Positions 33,542 to 42,979 of a stretch of DNA of 64,000 nt are shown in pieces. Position 1 is the first letter of the stretch. Every line of letters starts with the position of its first letter. A program made the position numbers and the translations under genes. The stretch is from Planctomycetota bacterium (GTDB taxonomy: Bacteria > Planctomycetota > Phycisphaerae > Phycisphaerales > UBA1924), in assembly GCA_018242605.1 (NCBI GenBank), contig JAFEBP010000005.1:210861-274860 (forward strand), in the 5' to 3' direction. Under the pieces are notes generated by a model. The model searched no databases and had not been told where the DNA came from. It worked only from the letters and a program-made list of their open reading frames with translations.

Positions 33542-34021
33542 ATGGCCACGTCTCGACAGGTTTACCGAATCGCCAAAGACATCATGACCACCGACCTCAT
33601 CACCACCGGGCCGGAGACGACCCTGCGTGAGTTCGCGAGGATGCTCGATGACAACGAGGTCTCCGGAATGCCGATTGTCGACTCTGCCGGCCGTCTCGTT
33701 GGTGTGGCTTCCAAGTCCGATCTGCTCCACAGGGCGCTCGACCCCGATCTGGGCTTGGAGCCCAGCTACGTCTTTGACATGCTGTACAGCGAAGACGACG
33801 ACGAAGAGGACGAGGAGGTTGAGACCATCGCAAAGCCAACGGTCGTCGTCGGAGATTTCATGACCGAGGACGCGGTCACCGCCTCCGCCGATGAGTCGGT
33901 GGCATCGCTCGCTCGAAAAATGATCGAGAGCCACATTCACCGCATTATCGTGGTGGACAACGACAACTGCCCCATCGGCATTGTCACTTCACTCGATCTG
34001 CTCAAGACGATCAGGGAATAA
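33542..34021 (+). CDS. Tandem CBS-domain protein
   Basis: 159 residues, two CBS motifs making one Bateman module: the first around KDIMTTDLITTGPETTLREF to MPIVDSAGRLVGVAS, the second from GDFMTEDAVTASADES to RIIVVDNDNCPIGIVTSLDLL. An acidic insert (EDDDEEDEEVE) lies between them. Such modules sense adenosine nucleotides and regulate partners. The start is ATG with GGAG six bases upstream, 34 bases after the ccmD stop, so it may be the last gene of the ccm transcript. The upstream frame is open but overlaps ccmD. Confidence 0.87.
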   Translation: MATSRQVYRIAKDIMTTDLITTGPETTLREFARMLDDNEVSGMPIVDSAGRLVGVASKSDLLHRALDPDLGLEPSYVFDMLYSEDDDEEDEEVETIAKPTVVVGDFMTEDAVTASADESVASLARKMIESHIHRIIVVDNDNCPIGIVTSLDLLKTIRE

Positions 34022-34033
34022 CCGTCGCCCCGG

Positions 34034-34681
34034 TCACTTCTTGGTCATGCTGTCGACCAGGCTGTCGAATCCGGCGGCGAGCGTCTTCATTCGATCCGCC
34101 GGGCCGGTCATCTTGATGAACAGCAGGCCCTCGGGCGATTCGACAATCGCCGCACGCATCGTCCAATCCGGCTTGGGCTGACCGTCTCCCATGCCCATGT
34201 ACTTGCCGGTCAACTCGACCGTGGTAACGGGGAGCCCGGCGACGGTCTTCTTCTTCGGGTCGGCCTTGACGGCCTGCCCCGAAGCGTCCTGGACCTGGTT
34301 CGCCCAGCGGCCGATGTTCGATTGCACATCTCCCCCAGCGGTGGAGAACGCGACCGTGCATGCCTTGCCGGCGTCGCCAGATGGATCCGCGACGGCGGCC
34401 TCGGCCAACCGCATCGAGTTGGAGGGCTGGCCCTGCTTCCAACCGTCCGGGAGCTTGAACGTCAGGTTCATCGCCGTAACCGTGGGGCCCATTGCGGCAG
34501 CAGCCGGCGCGGGCGTCGGCGTCGCTGGGGCGGGGGTAGCGGCCGCGGGTTTGCTCGGCGCCGCGGGTGGCGCCTGTGTCTTGGGGGCCGCCGCCGGAGC
34601 CGCGGGGGCTTCCGGCTGTTTTTCACATCCGGCAGCGAGGAAGAGTGCGGTCGCCGTGACGAGGAGGGTGTTGCGTGTCAT
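34034..34681 (-). CDS. Lipoprotein of unknown function with Pro/Ala linker
   Basis: About 215 residues. The lipobox is LAAGC, then a ~45-residue Pro/Ala/Thr linker, then a domain opening MNLTFKLPDGWKQGQPSNSMRLAEA. This pattern, with FSTAGGDVQSNIGRWANQ and a final FIKMTGPADRM, recurs in planctomycete lipoproteins that appear to share one uncharacterised fold. It converges with the CBS gene. A GTG two codons earlier is also possible as start. Confidence 0.68.
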   Translation of the reverse strand: MTRNTLLVTATALFLAAGCEKQPEAPAAPAAAPKTQAPPAAPSKPAAATPAPATPTPAPAAAAMGPTVTAMNLTFKLPDGWKQGQPSNSMRLAEAAVADPSGDAGKACTVAFSTAGGDVQSNIGRWANQVQDASGQAVKADPKKKTVAGLPVTTVELTGKYMGMGDGQPKPDWTMRAAIVESPEGLLFIKMTGPADRMKTLAAGFDSLVDSMTKK

Positions 34682-34754
34682 GGGCACATGATATCGCGAT
34701 GCGACCGGGTTTTTCAGGACCCGGCCGCGGTTTCGTGCTAATGGAATGTACGAT

Positions 34755-35714
34755 CTAGCGTGGCGAGAGACCCCACTCCGGCGTATTGGCCTGGTCGGCC
34801 CAGCGACGCATGTCGTTCAGTTCCTGCCAGCCAAGCATCGACGCGTGAGAGTCAAGATGGGCGGCGACGGCCTTGCCGTTGTGACGCAGCGAGATGAAGC
34901 CCGAGTTCAGGCCCGGCACTGCGGCGTTCGGGTCGTACGCGGATTCCCAGCGGGAAGGACCAGCCGCGGAGAACCGCGGCGGCTCAATGCGGAAGAACCC
35001 TTCCGGCCGACCCAGCACCGGCACAGATGGCTGTTCCTCGGCCCGGGCCGACGCGTACGCCATGACGCCGCTGGGCCGGATCGCCTGATCCAACCGCTCA
35101 ATATAGACGCGGCCGAAGGTCTGGCGGAACATGCGGTCGTATTCCTGGTGGCGATCGCTGCCGCCCACGAACGCGATGTTCATGCCCAAGGAGGGGTACA
35201 AGCTGATCACGTAGTCGTAGTTCACGCCGTACTGGCTGTATTCGCCCTGGTTCTCGCGAAGCTCGCCCAGCATCTTGTCGCTCTGATAAAGCCCGCGGAA
35301 GTTGTAGTTCAGGTAACTCGCCAGACGCCACGGATATCGCTGAGCGTCCTCGTTGTACAGGCGCTCGCCATCCTGGTTCTCAACGCGGATCGGGCCGTTC
35401 ACCCAATCACGCGGCGGATATCCAGGCAGCACGAGCCCCTTGCTCTCGTCGGCGTATAGATTGAACGCCATCATCTGCTGCGCCGCGGCAGCGAGCTCCT
35501 TGGTCTGGCGACCCAGACCCCGGGCACGCCCCAATGCGGGCAGCATCAACGAGGTGAGCACGCCGATGATCATGATGACCATCAGCAACTCGATCAGCGT
35601 GAAAGCGCTGGTGTTACGGAATGCCCGGGCAGGACTCTTTGGGGTTCCCCGGCGAGCGGGGCTGTCGAGGCGGGCGGGAGACACGATACCGGAATTGGTA
35701 GTATTCGTATCCAT
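34755..35714 (-). CDS. Type II pseudopilin-like protein with prepilin methylation motif
   Basis: 319 residues. A ~35-residue basic leader precedes the class III signal AFTLIELLMVIMIIGVLTSL, in which the Glu at mature position 5 is present. A long N-terminal helix (residues 36-75) is followed by a globular C-terminal domain ending RHNGKAVAAHLDSHASMLG, the pattern of planctomycete DUF1559-like or H-X9-DG proteins. These are predicted pseudopilins or exported surface proteins processed by a prepilin peptidase. The gene stands alone, divergent from the dockerin-tailed protein. Confidence 0.83.
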   Translation of the reverse strand: MDTNTTNSGIVSPARLDSPARRGTPKSPARAFRNTSAFTLIELLMVIMIIGVLTSLMLPALGRARGLGRQTKELAAAAQQMMAFNLYADESKGLVLPGYPPRDWVNGPIRVENQDGERLYNEDAQRYPWRLASYLNYNFRGLYQSDKMLGELRENQGEYSQYGVNYDYVISLYPSLGMNIAFVGGSDRHQEYDRMFRQTFGRVYIERLDQAIRPSGVMAYASARAEEQPSVPVLGRPEGFFRIEPPRFSAAGPSRWESAYDPNAAVPGLNSGFISLRHNGKAVAAHLDSHASMLGWQELNDMRRWADQANTPEWGLSPR

Positions 35715-35856
35715 GAGACTAGTCTAGGCCACTAAAGATGACTAGTATATCTGCAAGTCAAGATTTTTTCACTTCTGAATCACTTTTTGAACACTTCGAG
35801 ATAACCCCAGATATCGCCAAAAATCACGCTTCTCAGTGCAAAAAGGAGAATTGATC

Positions 35857-36894
35857 ATGAAGAATGCCATCCGGACAGCTGCTCTGCCTGTGCTTGTGAT
35901 CTGTGCCGCTACGAACGCACAAACGATGACTGGGTCGTTTGCTAGCCCCATAATCGATCGCTGGGACTACCCATTCGCGTCCCAGCCGGGAACCGAACAA
36001 ACCGTTCCCATCTTCGCGGCTCTCCGTCAATCAGGCTTCGACGACCGAGATGGCCTGTTCCTTCTCACCTTTGATAGTTCCGGGACGGTGCCTCCCGGAT
36101 TGGGAGAGGCCCGCTATGTGGTGCGCAGCCTGTCTGTCACAGTTTGGGTGAGCGCGGAAAACCGCTTCGAGTACGACCCCACGTTCGATTCGGTCGTCAC
36201 CAGCTACGACCCTGCCGACCCTGACTACCGGCCGGACGGCGATGTGGGTAAGCCCGTTGAACTCTTTGGTGCTGCGTACCGGAATGGTTGGAACGCAACG
36301 ACCTACACCGAGAGTTCTCCCTTCAGTCCCTTCGCACCATTCCCTCCGCGCGAAGGCGTCCGCAATGTCTACGTCGCGACCTTTGATATCGCGGGCGTGC
36401 CGACCGACATCGGCCGTCAGGTCCGCCAGAAATTCGAAGCCATGCCGATGGCGATCGGCCGCAACGAGACCCTTGCATCAGGTCAACTCGTCCCCGCCGG
36501 AACTCCCCTGACGTTCGACATCAATCTCAACGACCCCGCGACTCAGGCGTATTGGGCACGCGCCTTCAACACCGGCCGCGTGCCCCTCATCATCTCCAGC
36601 CTGCACGCCGCCAGCGGTGGCCCCGGCGGTGGCACGGGCGAGGCGGCCTATCCGGCCTTCTTCACGAAGGAAAACGCGACCGCCCAGGTCGCCGGGTACA
36701 TCCCCTCGATGTCTGTTGATGTCACCGTCTACCCCGGCGCAGACTTCAACCTCGACGGCGGGGTTGACGGTGCCGACGTCGAAGCCTTCTTCCTCGCGTG
36801 GCAAGCCGGAGCCGACGAAGCCGACTTCAACCTTGACGGCGGCGTCGATGGCGGAGACGTCGAGGCGTTCTTCATCGCCTGGCAGAACGGCTGA
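35857..36894 (+). CDS. Secreted protein with two C-terminal dockerin-like EF-hand repeats
   Basis: 345 residues. Signal peptide (cleaved near ATNAQ) and a ~270-residue body of mostly beta strands with no family I recognise. The C-terminus is two near-identical 20-residue repeats with the Ca-binding pattern D-F-N-L-D-G-G-V-D-G-x-D-V-E-A-F-F, typical of planctomycete cell-surface or cellulosome-like anchoring tails. The start is ATG with AAGGAG eight bases upstream. Probably surface-exposed and calcium-stabilised; the molecular role is unknown. Confidence 0.75.
   Translation: MKNAIRTAALPVLVICAATNAQTMTGSFASPIIDRWDYPFASQPGTEQTVPIFAALRQSGFDDRDGLFLLTFDSSGTVPPGLGEARYVVRSLSVTVWVSAENRFEYDPTFDSVVTSYDPADPDYRPDGDVGKPVELFGAAYRNGWNATTYTESSPFSPFAPFPPREGVRNVYVATFDIAGVPTDIGRQVRQKFEAMPMAIGRNETLASGQLVPAGTPLTFDINLNDPATQAYWARAFNTGRVPLIISSLHAASGGPGGGTGEAAYPAFFTKENATAQVAGYIPSMSVDVTVYPGADFNLDGGVDGADVEAFFLAWQAGADEADFNLDGGVDGGDVEAFFIAWQNG
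36742..36882 (+). repeat. Two 20-codon dockerin/EF-hand repeats
   Basis: First unit 36742-36801, second 36823-36882, separated by seven codons (QAGADEA). Seventeen to eighteen of twenty residues agree, and the DNA is also similar (gacttcaacctcgacggcgg against gacttcaaccttgacggcgg), so the duplication looks fairly recent or is kept homogeneous. Confidence 0.8.
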
Positions 36895-37070
36895 TCCCTT
36901 CTCCTGAAAAGACTACTCCAACTCGTGGTGATCCCGTCGCGTTCTGCGGCGGGATCGCCGCACTTTTGGAGACTGCGTATGCCGCACGACTTCGCGCACC
37001 CGTCGTTGCTCGGACCGGTATTCACGCTCCGGCAGCCCATGCCCGCGGGCCGGTTCGCTATCATGGGCGC

Positions 37071-39290
37071 ATGCCAACTTTACGATTCGCCGATCGTTGC
37101 CGCGTCATGATGGGCTTGGTGACGGCGATCGGTTTCTGGTCACCCACGATCGCATCGGCCTTCCCCTCGCGGTCGTCCGAGGTTTGCACCCTGAGTGACG
37201 ATCCGCTGACCGCGGGAGTCGAGTCGATCGCCTCGGCGGGAATCCCCGGACCTCTCGCCGTACTCGGTACGCACGGCCGCGCCTTGATCGGCGGAAGGGA
37301 GGATTCAAAGCAACTGCTCCCAGTCGCCGTTGCCGCGGAATGGGACAAGGGACGAGTCGTCGCCGTGGGCCACGGCGGGATGATCGCCGCGGACGCTTTG
37401 AAGCATCCCGGCACGTGCCGGTTCGTCCAGAACTCGGCCCGATGGCTTGCGGGCGCCGAGAAGGCCAAGGCCGGGGTTCTGAACAACGCCGCGATGATTG
37501 GCGCGCTGTCAGATGCCGGGTTCGACGCACAGCCTCTGCAAGGCGCCTGGCAAGACGCGCTCTCTAACTACTCGTTTATCGTCGTGGATTCTCACAGCAT
37601 CGGCGAGAAGGAACGCCCCGCGATCTCCCAGTACATCCGCAACGGCGGAGGTCTTCTGACCGCCGGATTGGGCTGGGGATGGCTCCAACTCCACCCCGGC
37701 AAGACAATCCACGATCATCCCGGGAACTTGCTGCTGAGCGACTGCGGAATCGCTTGGTGCGACGGGACGCTTGATCCTACCGACAACGGCGCATTCAAAG
37801 TCATCCCCCTGTCTCCTCAGTTGTGCGCTCCGGCCGCCATGGACGCTCTTGAAGCCGCAGCGAACGCCAAGGCCGCGCTCGAACCGCAGGCCGGTGTCAC
37901 ACTCACGGCCGCCTTGCGAGTGATCGCTCCCAACCACCCGCTCTTTCAGCGGGCGTTGACGCTGCTCTCCGCACGTCAGGACAGTCTGTTCGTCTCCAAG
38001 GACAAGCCGCTCCGTCGAACCGATGGCGTTTCACGGGTGCTGCTCGCGCTGCAGGTAGAACTGGAACGTCAAACCCCGGCCGATCGCGTCAGGGCGCACC
38101 CAGCCTCCGCGGCGTTTCCCGGGCAAGTTCCTGCCGACGCCGCACGCGTGGATCAGACGATTGAACTGGACATGTCGGTTCCCCAGTGGCACAGCACAGG
38201 CCTATACGCCCCGCCCGGCGCGGTCGTGACGGTCACGAACCGCGACGAAGCCAAAGGATGCTCTCTCCGCATCGGGTGCCACACCGACACCTTGTGGCAC
38301 CACGAGCGATGGGATCGCGTGCCCGATGTCAGCCGCGAGTGGCCACTGACACAATCTGTCACCACTGCCGCAAGCGCATTCGGCGGCCTTGTCTACATCG
38401 AGGTTTCTTCAGGCAGGTCCGGCACCGCTCATTTCCTTGTGAGCGGCGCAGTTCAAGCCCCCAGGTACGTTCTCGGCAAAACAGCCAGCGCCGAGTGGGT
38501 GAGTTCCAGGCAGGCGCCAGGCCCCTGGGGCGAGCTTGAGAGCGGCAAAGTCATCGTGAGTGTGCCGAGCCAGGTTCTTCGCGAGCTTGAAGATCCTTCC
38601 GCGGTGATGGAGTTCTGGAACAAGATCAGCGATGCGCACGCGACGCTCGCCACCATCGCAACGCAGCCAGACCGCCCTCACCGCTTCGTCGCCGACGTGC
38701 AGATCAGCGCCGGATACATGCACAGCGGATACCCCATCATGACGCATCTGGACGCCGCCAATGACATGGTGAGTGTCGAGCGGCTCCGCAAGGGGACCTG
38801 GGGGCTTCTGCACGAACTGGGCCACAATCACCAACAGGCGGATTGGACGTTCGAGGGCACCGGCGAGGTGACATGCAACCTCTTCGCGCTGCACGCGATC
38901 GACACTATCTGCTCCCCCAAGCCCGGCGACCGTGGGCACGAAGCGGTCAACAAACCGCCCAAACTCGGGGAGTACCTGTCCGCCGGTGCCAAGTTCGACG
39001 CTTGGAAGCGAGATCCCTTCCTGGCGCTCCATATGTACGTTCAACTGCAGCGGGCGTTCGGTTGGGAGACGTTCGAGCGAGTCTTCGCCGAATATCGCGC
39101 ACTTCCAAAGAAGGACCATCCCAAGAACGACGCCGACAAGCGAGATCAATGGATGGCCCGATTCAGCCGTGCGTGCGGAAAGAACCTGGGGCCCTTCTTC
39201 CAGGCGTGGGGCGTGCCGACCTCGGAGGCGGCTCGCCAATCTATCGCAGGCCTACCGGAATGGATGCCGGAGGATTGGCCGGTCAAGTAG
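37071..39290 (+). CDS. M60/enhancin-like zinc metallopeptidase, exported
   Basis: 739 residues. The signal peptide ends near TIASA. The N-terminal ~270 residues look like a glutamine-amidotransferase-like or ThuA-like fold (AAEWDKGRVVAVGHGGMI, then FIVVDSHSIGEKERPAI). The C-terminal half is the peptidase: the gluzincin motif LLHELGHNHQ followed by EGTGEVTCNLFALH supplies HExxH and the downstream Glu of M60 proteins. Known M60 enzymes cleave mucin-like glycoproteins; here the substrate is unknown. The ATG has no clear ribosome site; an alternative start is 12 codons later. Confidence 0.8.
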   Translation: MPTLRFADRCRVMMGLVTAIGFWSPTIASAFPSRSSEVCTLSDDPLTAGVESIASAGIPGPLAVLGTHGRALIGGREDSKQLLPVAVAAEWDKGRVVAVGHGGMIAADALKHPGTCRFVQNSARWLAGAEKAKAGVLNNAAMIGALSDAGFDAQPLQGAWQDALSNYSFIVVDSHSIGEKERPAISQYIRNGGGLLTAGLGWGWLQLHPGKTIHDHPGNLLLSDCGIAWCDGTLDPTDNGAFKVIPLSPQLCAPAAMDALEAAANAKAALEPQAGVTLTAALRVIAPNHPLFQRALTLLSARQDSLFVSKDKPLRRTDGVSRVLLALQVELERQTPADRVRAHPASAAFPGQVPADAARVDQTIELDMSVPQWHSTGLYAPPGAVVTVTNRDEAKGCSLRIGCHTDTLWHHERWDRVPDVSREWPLTQSVTTAASAFGGLVYIEVSSGRSGTAHFLVSGAVQAPRYVLGKTASAEWVSSRQAPGPWGELESGKVIVSVPSQVLRELEDPSAVMEFWNKISDAHATLATIATQPDRPHRFVADVQISAGYMHSGYPIMTHLDAANDMVSVERLRKGTWGLLHELGHNHQQADWTFEGTGEVTCNLFALHAIDTICSPKPGDRGHEAVNKPPKLGEYLSAGAKFDAWKRDPFLALHMYVQLQRAFGWETFERVFAEYRALPKKDHPKNDADKRDQWMARFSRACGKNLGPFFQAWGVPTSEAARQSIAGLPEWMPEDWPVK

Positions 39291-39405
39291 CCCGTCTGGC
39301 CGTTCTCCGCGTGGCTCTCGGCCGCCGTCTCCGCCGCCGGGAACCATACTGACTCATCGCGCCTCTAAATCCCCGACCGACCTCACTGGCCAAGGAGTAT
39401 GCCGT

Positions 39406-40839
39406 ATGTTCTTCCGCATGGTGTACGACGATAAACTCGCGCAAGCCGCGTACTTGATCGGATGCCAACGCACCGGACAGGCGATCGTGATCGATCCCGA
39501 ACGCGATGTCGACCGCTACGAAGCGATCGCCGCCGCGAACAAGCTCAAGATCGTCGCCGTCGCCGAGACCCACATCCACGCCGACTTTCTGTCCGGGGCC
39601 CGGGAACTGGCCGAGAAGGGCGCGAAGGCCTATCTGTCCGACGAGGGCGACGCCGACTGGAAGTACCAGTGGCTCGACCAAAAATCCGGCGGCGGTTCAT
39701 ACGACTACCAGTTGCTCAAGGATGGCAGCGAGTTTCTCGTTGGCAACATCGTGTTCAAGGCGCTCCACACCCCGGGCCACACGCCCGAGCACGTGTGTTT
39801 CATGATCACCGACCGCGGCGGCGGCGCCGACAAGCCCATCGGCGTCGTGACCGGGGATTTCGTCTTCGTGGGTGATGTCGGCAGGCCCGATCTGCTCGAA
39901 TCCGCCGCGGGCATCGCCGGAAAGGCCGAATCCTCCGCGCGCCGTCTTTACCAAACTGTCAAGCAGTTCCTGGCCTGGCCTGACTACCTGCAGGTGTGGC
40001 CGGCGCACGGCGCCGGGAGCGCTTGCGGCAAGGCACTGGGCGCGGTTCCGCAGAGCACGGTGGGGTACGAGAAAATGTTCAATGCTTCCGTTCGCGCCGC
40101 CGAGTCCGAACGAAGCTTTGTGGATTGCATCCTGGAAGGGCAGCCCGAACCCCCGCTCTACTTCGCCCGGATGAAGCGAGACAACAAGTTTGGCCCCAGG
40201 GTGCTCGGCGGCGTCCCGAAACTCCGCCAGATGTCAGTCTCGGAACTGCTCACTCTCGACTTGCAGAAGTGCACCATCGTTGATACCCGGCCGTGGCCGG
40301 AATTCCGGACCGGGCATGTGTCCGGTTCCTTGTCGCTGCCGCTTTCGGGCTCATTCAACACCGACGCGGGGTCCATGATCCCCGCAGACGAGGCGATCTG
40401 CCTGATCGCCGAGCCCAGCCGTGCCGATGAAGCGGTTCGCGATCTCATCCGAGTGGGGATCGACAAGTTTGTGGGTTGGTTCGACGCCGCGGCAGTGGGG
40501 CAGTTCGCCTCTCAGGGCGGAACCTTGGTCCCCACCGACGAGGTCGGTGTTTCCAGTGCACGCGTTATGCTCGACACCACACGACCGTTCGTGCTCGACG
40601 CGCGGCGAAAGGTCGAGTTCGCTGCAGGGCACATTCCCGGTGCAACGAACATCGCGCACACCCGACTTCTTGCCCGCCTGGCAGAGGTGCCCCGTGATCG
40701 GCACATCCTGGTGAACTGCCAGGGCGGCACACGTTCCGCGCGGGCCTGCTCCTTGCTCCAGAAACACGGTTATCAGGTCACCAACCTCGCGGGGGGGATG
40801 ATGGCCTGGGAGCAGGCCAAGGCCCCTACGGAGCGATAG
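39406..40839 (+). CDS. MBL-fold persulfide dioxygenase-like protein fused to two rhodanese domains
   Basis: 477 residues. The metallo-beta-lactamase domain (1-255) has ETHIHADFLSG, HTPGHTPEHV and VFVGDVGRPDL, as in ETHE1/CstB persulfide dioxygenases that oxidise glutathione or CoA persulfide to sulfite. Two rhodanese domains follow. The first (about 275-365) has LIAEPSRADEAV where the catalytic Cys loop should be, so it is probably inactive. The second (about 380-470) keeps the loop VNCQGGTRSARA with its Cys. The start has AAGGAG upstream. It heads a run of same-strand sulfur genes, including a TauE-type exporter that could remove the sulfite. Confidence 0.87.
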   Translation: MFFRMVYDDKLAQAAYLIGCQRTGQAIVIDPERDVDRYEAIAAANKLKIVAVAETHIHADFLSGARELAEKGAKAYLSDEGDADWKYQWLDQKSGGGSYDYQLLKDGSEFLVGNIVFKALHTPGHTPEHVCFMITDRGGGADKPIGVVTGDFVFVGDVGRPDLLESAAGIAGKAESSARRLYQTVKQFLAWPDYLQVWPAHGAGSACGKALGAVPQSTVGYEKMFNASVRAAESERSFVDCILEGQPEPPLYFARMKRDNKFGPRVLGGVPKLRQMSVSELLTLDLQKCTIVDTRPWPEFRTGHVSGSLSLPLSGSFNTDAGSMIPADEAICLIAEPSRADEAVRDLIRVGIDKFVGWFDAAAVGQFASQGGTLVPTDEVGVSSARVMLDTTRPFVLDARRKVEFAAGHIPGATNIAHTRLLARLAEVPRDRHILVNCQGGTRSARACSLLQKHGYQVTNLAGGMMAWEQAKAPTER

Positions 40840-40869
40840 AACTCCCTTGCTCACTCCTGGAGCATTCCC

Positions 40870-41784
40870 TTGATCCTGGCATGGATCGGCGCCCTTTTGG
40901 TCGGACTGTCACTTGGCTTGCTCGGTTCAGGCGGGGCAATTCTGACGGTACCGATTCTTGTGTACATGGTCGGGCACGACGAAAAATCGGCGATCGTCGA
41001 GTCGTTGGCGATCGTGGGCGCCATCGCGGTTGCCGGAACGATCCGCTCCGCGTCGCAGAAGCGTCTTGACGTTCGCAGCGCGGCGCTGCTCGCGTTTCCG
41101 GGCATCGCGGGCACCGTGGCGGGAGCCCACGTCGCCCGCCACGTCCCCGGGGCGCTGCAGTTGATGCTCCTCGCTGGACTTATGCTCGCGGCGGCGCTCA
41201 TGATGTTCCGAAAGGACCCGACGGGGCTCCGGGTTGAATCGACGATTGCCGTCAACGTTGTTGAACCCGCTCCGACTACCCGAAGCGATAGGTCGTTCTC
41301 CCGAACTCTCCGTAGTTTGTTGCTGATCGCGGTTCAGGGCGTTGGGCTCGGGTTCGCTACAGGACTGGTTGGCGTGGGTGGCGGATTCCTCATCGTGCCC
41401 GTGCTGGTTCTGCTGCGGAAGCTCCCCATGCCAGTCGCTGTCGGTACGAGTCTTGCCATTATCGCTGTCAACTGCGTCGCCGGTTTCCTGAAGTACTCCT
41501 CGCTGGTTGTCAGTTCGGCCGCTCCGGAATCAGCAGATTTCCGGATTGATTGGGGAGTCGTTGTTGTTTTTGCCGCGTTGGGCATCGCCGGCAGTCTCGC
41601 GGGCAGTGCACTCGTTGGCCGCGTTCCACAAGCAACTCTCAAGCGCGTTTTCGCGGCATTCCTGGTAACGATGGCGGCGTACATCATCGCCCGCCAGTAC
41701 CCCCGGTTGAATCATGTGCGGATCGAAAAAACCGCGGCGTTGGTCGACTTTTCCGGGAACCAGTCAGGATCATCGCGGCTCTAA
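40870..41784 (+). CDS. TauE/SafE-family sulfite/anion exporter
   Basis: 304 residues, about eight helices in two homologous halves with the family motifs GLLGSGGAILTVPIL and GLVGVGGGFLIVPVLVLL. These transporters export sulfite, sulfoacetate or related anions. The start is TTG with TGGAG seven bases upstream; there is no in-frame ATG before the first helix. It lies 30 bases after the MBL-rhodanese gene, consistent with export of the sulfite that enzyme would form. Confidence 0.85.
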   Translation: MILAWIGALLVGLSLGLLGSGGAILTVPILVYMVGHDEKSAIVESLAIVGAIAVAGTIRSASQKRLDVRSAALLAFPGIAGTVAGAHVARHVPGALQLMLLAGLMLAAALMMFRKDPTGLRVESTIAVNVVEPAPTTRSDRSFSRTLRSLLLIAVQGVGLGFATGLVGVGGGFLIVPVLVLLRKLPMPVAVGTSLAIIAVNCVAGFLKYSSLVVSSAAPESADFRIDWGVVVVFAALGIAGSLAGSALVGRVPQATLKRVFAAFLVTMAAYIIARQYPRLNHVRIEKTAALVDFSGNQSGSSRL

Positions 41785-41846
41785 GGTCCGACCAGTGTCT
41801 GAATCCAGCGTTCCCGTTCGGCCCCCGTACACGCCGGAATAACCCA

Positions 41847-42497
41847 ATGACAACTTCCACGATCCAGAGCAACGCCCCCGCGAATGGCAGCCCAACCGCC
41901 CCCCCATTCCGGGCTGGCGATGGCAGGCCTGTTCAGGAGGTTTCCCCGCTCCAGGTACAGCAATGGCTTCGATCCGGGGAAGCCGTTCTGATCGACGTGA
42001 GAGAGCCGGATGAAAACGCCCGCGAACGGATCACCGGCTCACGACTGATCCCGCTCTCCCGCTTCGACCCCATGCAAGTCGCCGCCGCGGCACGCCCGGG
42101 TCAACGCATCGTCATGCACTGTCGAGGCGGTCGCCGTTCCGCGGATGCCGTGCGCATGGCTTCGCCGGTGGCGAGTTCCGGGTACTCGCTCTTTAGCATG
42201 GCCGGTGGCATCGAGGCGTGGAAGAAGGACAATCTACCGATCGAGCTCAACACAGAGGTCTCAGGTATCAGCGTCATGCGTCAGGTGCAGCTCGTGATCG
42301 GTGTGAGCGTCCTGGCGGGTTCGGCCCTCGCGTGGTTCGTCGATCCGCGGTTCATCGGCATTCCCGCGTTTTTCGGCGCCGGATTGACCATTGCCGGAGC
42401 AACCGGCACCTGCGCCCTTGCCGCGATCATCGCCAAGATGCCCTGGAACCGCGCCGCCGCGTCCGGCAGCGGCTGCGACTCGGGTGTCTGCAAGTAG
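41847..42497 (+). CDS. Rhodanese-DUF2892 membrane protein (YgaP-like)
   Basis: 216 residues. The rhodanese domain (about 30-135) has the catalytic loop MHCRGGRRSADA. Two helices follow (VQLVIGVSVLAGSALAWF and FFGAGLTIAGATGTCALAAII, quoted in part), forming the DUF2892 membrane anchor. The last residues (SGSGCDSGVCK) hold two more cysteines. YgaP-type proteins are membrane sulfurtransferases. Third gene of the sulfur run; the start is ATG 62 bases after the exporter stop. Confidence 0.85.
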   Translation: MTTSTIQSNAPANGSPTAPPFRAGDGRPVQEVSPLQVQQWLRSGEAVLIDVREPDENARERITGSRLIPLSRFDPMQVAAAARPGQRIVMHCRGGRRSADAVRMASPVASSGYSLFSMAGGIEAWKKDNLPIELNTEVSGISVMRQVQLVIGVSVLAGSALAWFVDPRFIGIPAFFGAGLTIAGATGTCALAAIIAKMPWNRAAASGSGCDSGVCK

Positions 42498-42539
42498 ACC
42501 CATGCATCGATTCAGTCTGAACCCCAACAGGAGTCAATC

Positions 42540-42914
42540 ATGCTTCACGACGCTTCCAAGTTCTACGAGTCCTGGCCCGCCACGATGAACATGGCCAAGA
42601 GCAAGGGCCCTGATATCGGCAAGTCCTTCGGGCCGTTTTTCCAGGGCCTGATGAAGGACGGGGGCGAGGGCGGGCTCTCGGTCAAGAGCAAGGAACTGAT
42701 CGCGCTGGGGATCGGCGTCGCAGTGCGATGCGAACCCTGCATCTACTCCCACGTGGAAAAATGCCTGAAGGCCGGCGCGACTTCAAGGGAAGTTATGGAC
42801 GCGGCGGGTGTCGCCGTGATGATGGGCGGCGGCCCCGTGTACACCTACACGCCGGTGGTTGCCGCCGCGCTGGAGCACTTCGAGAAGACCGGTCTCGCGG
42901 CGGCTCATGGGTGA
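42540..42914 (+). CDS. AhpD/carboxymuconolactone decarboxylase-family protein
   Basis: 124 residues, all-helical, with the AhpD-type site RCEPCIYSHVEKCLKAGAT: a CXXC pair and a histidine three residues later, as in peroxidase-supporting AhpD proteins. The start is ATG with CAGGAG six bases upstream. It follows the rhodanese gene by 42 bases and probably ends the sulfur/thiol transcript; peroxide or thiol disulfide reduction would fit. Confidence 0.85.
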   Translation: MLHDASKFYESWPATMNMAKSKGPDIGKSFGPFFQGLMKDGGEGGLSVKSKELIALGIGVAVRCEPCIYSHVEKCLKAGATSREVMDAAGVAVMMGGGPVYTYTPVVAAALEHFEKTGLAAAHG

Positions 42915-42979
42915 GACAGCTTGGCCCTTCCGCACTGTCCGGGGCGGGCCACGCTCAGAACTGACCAGGACGCTCACGT

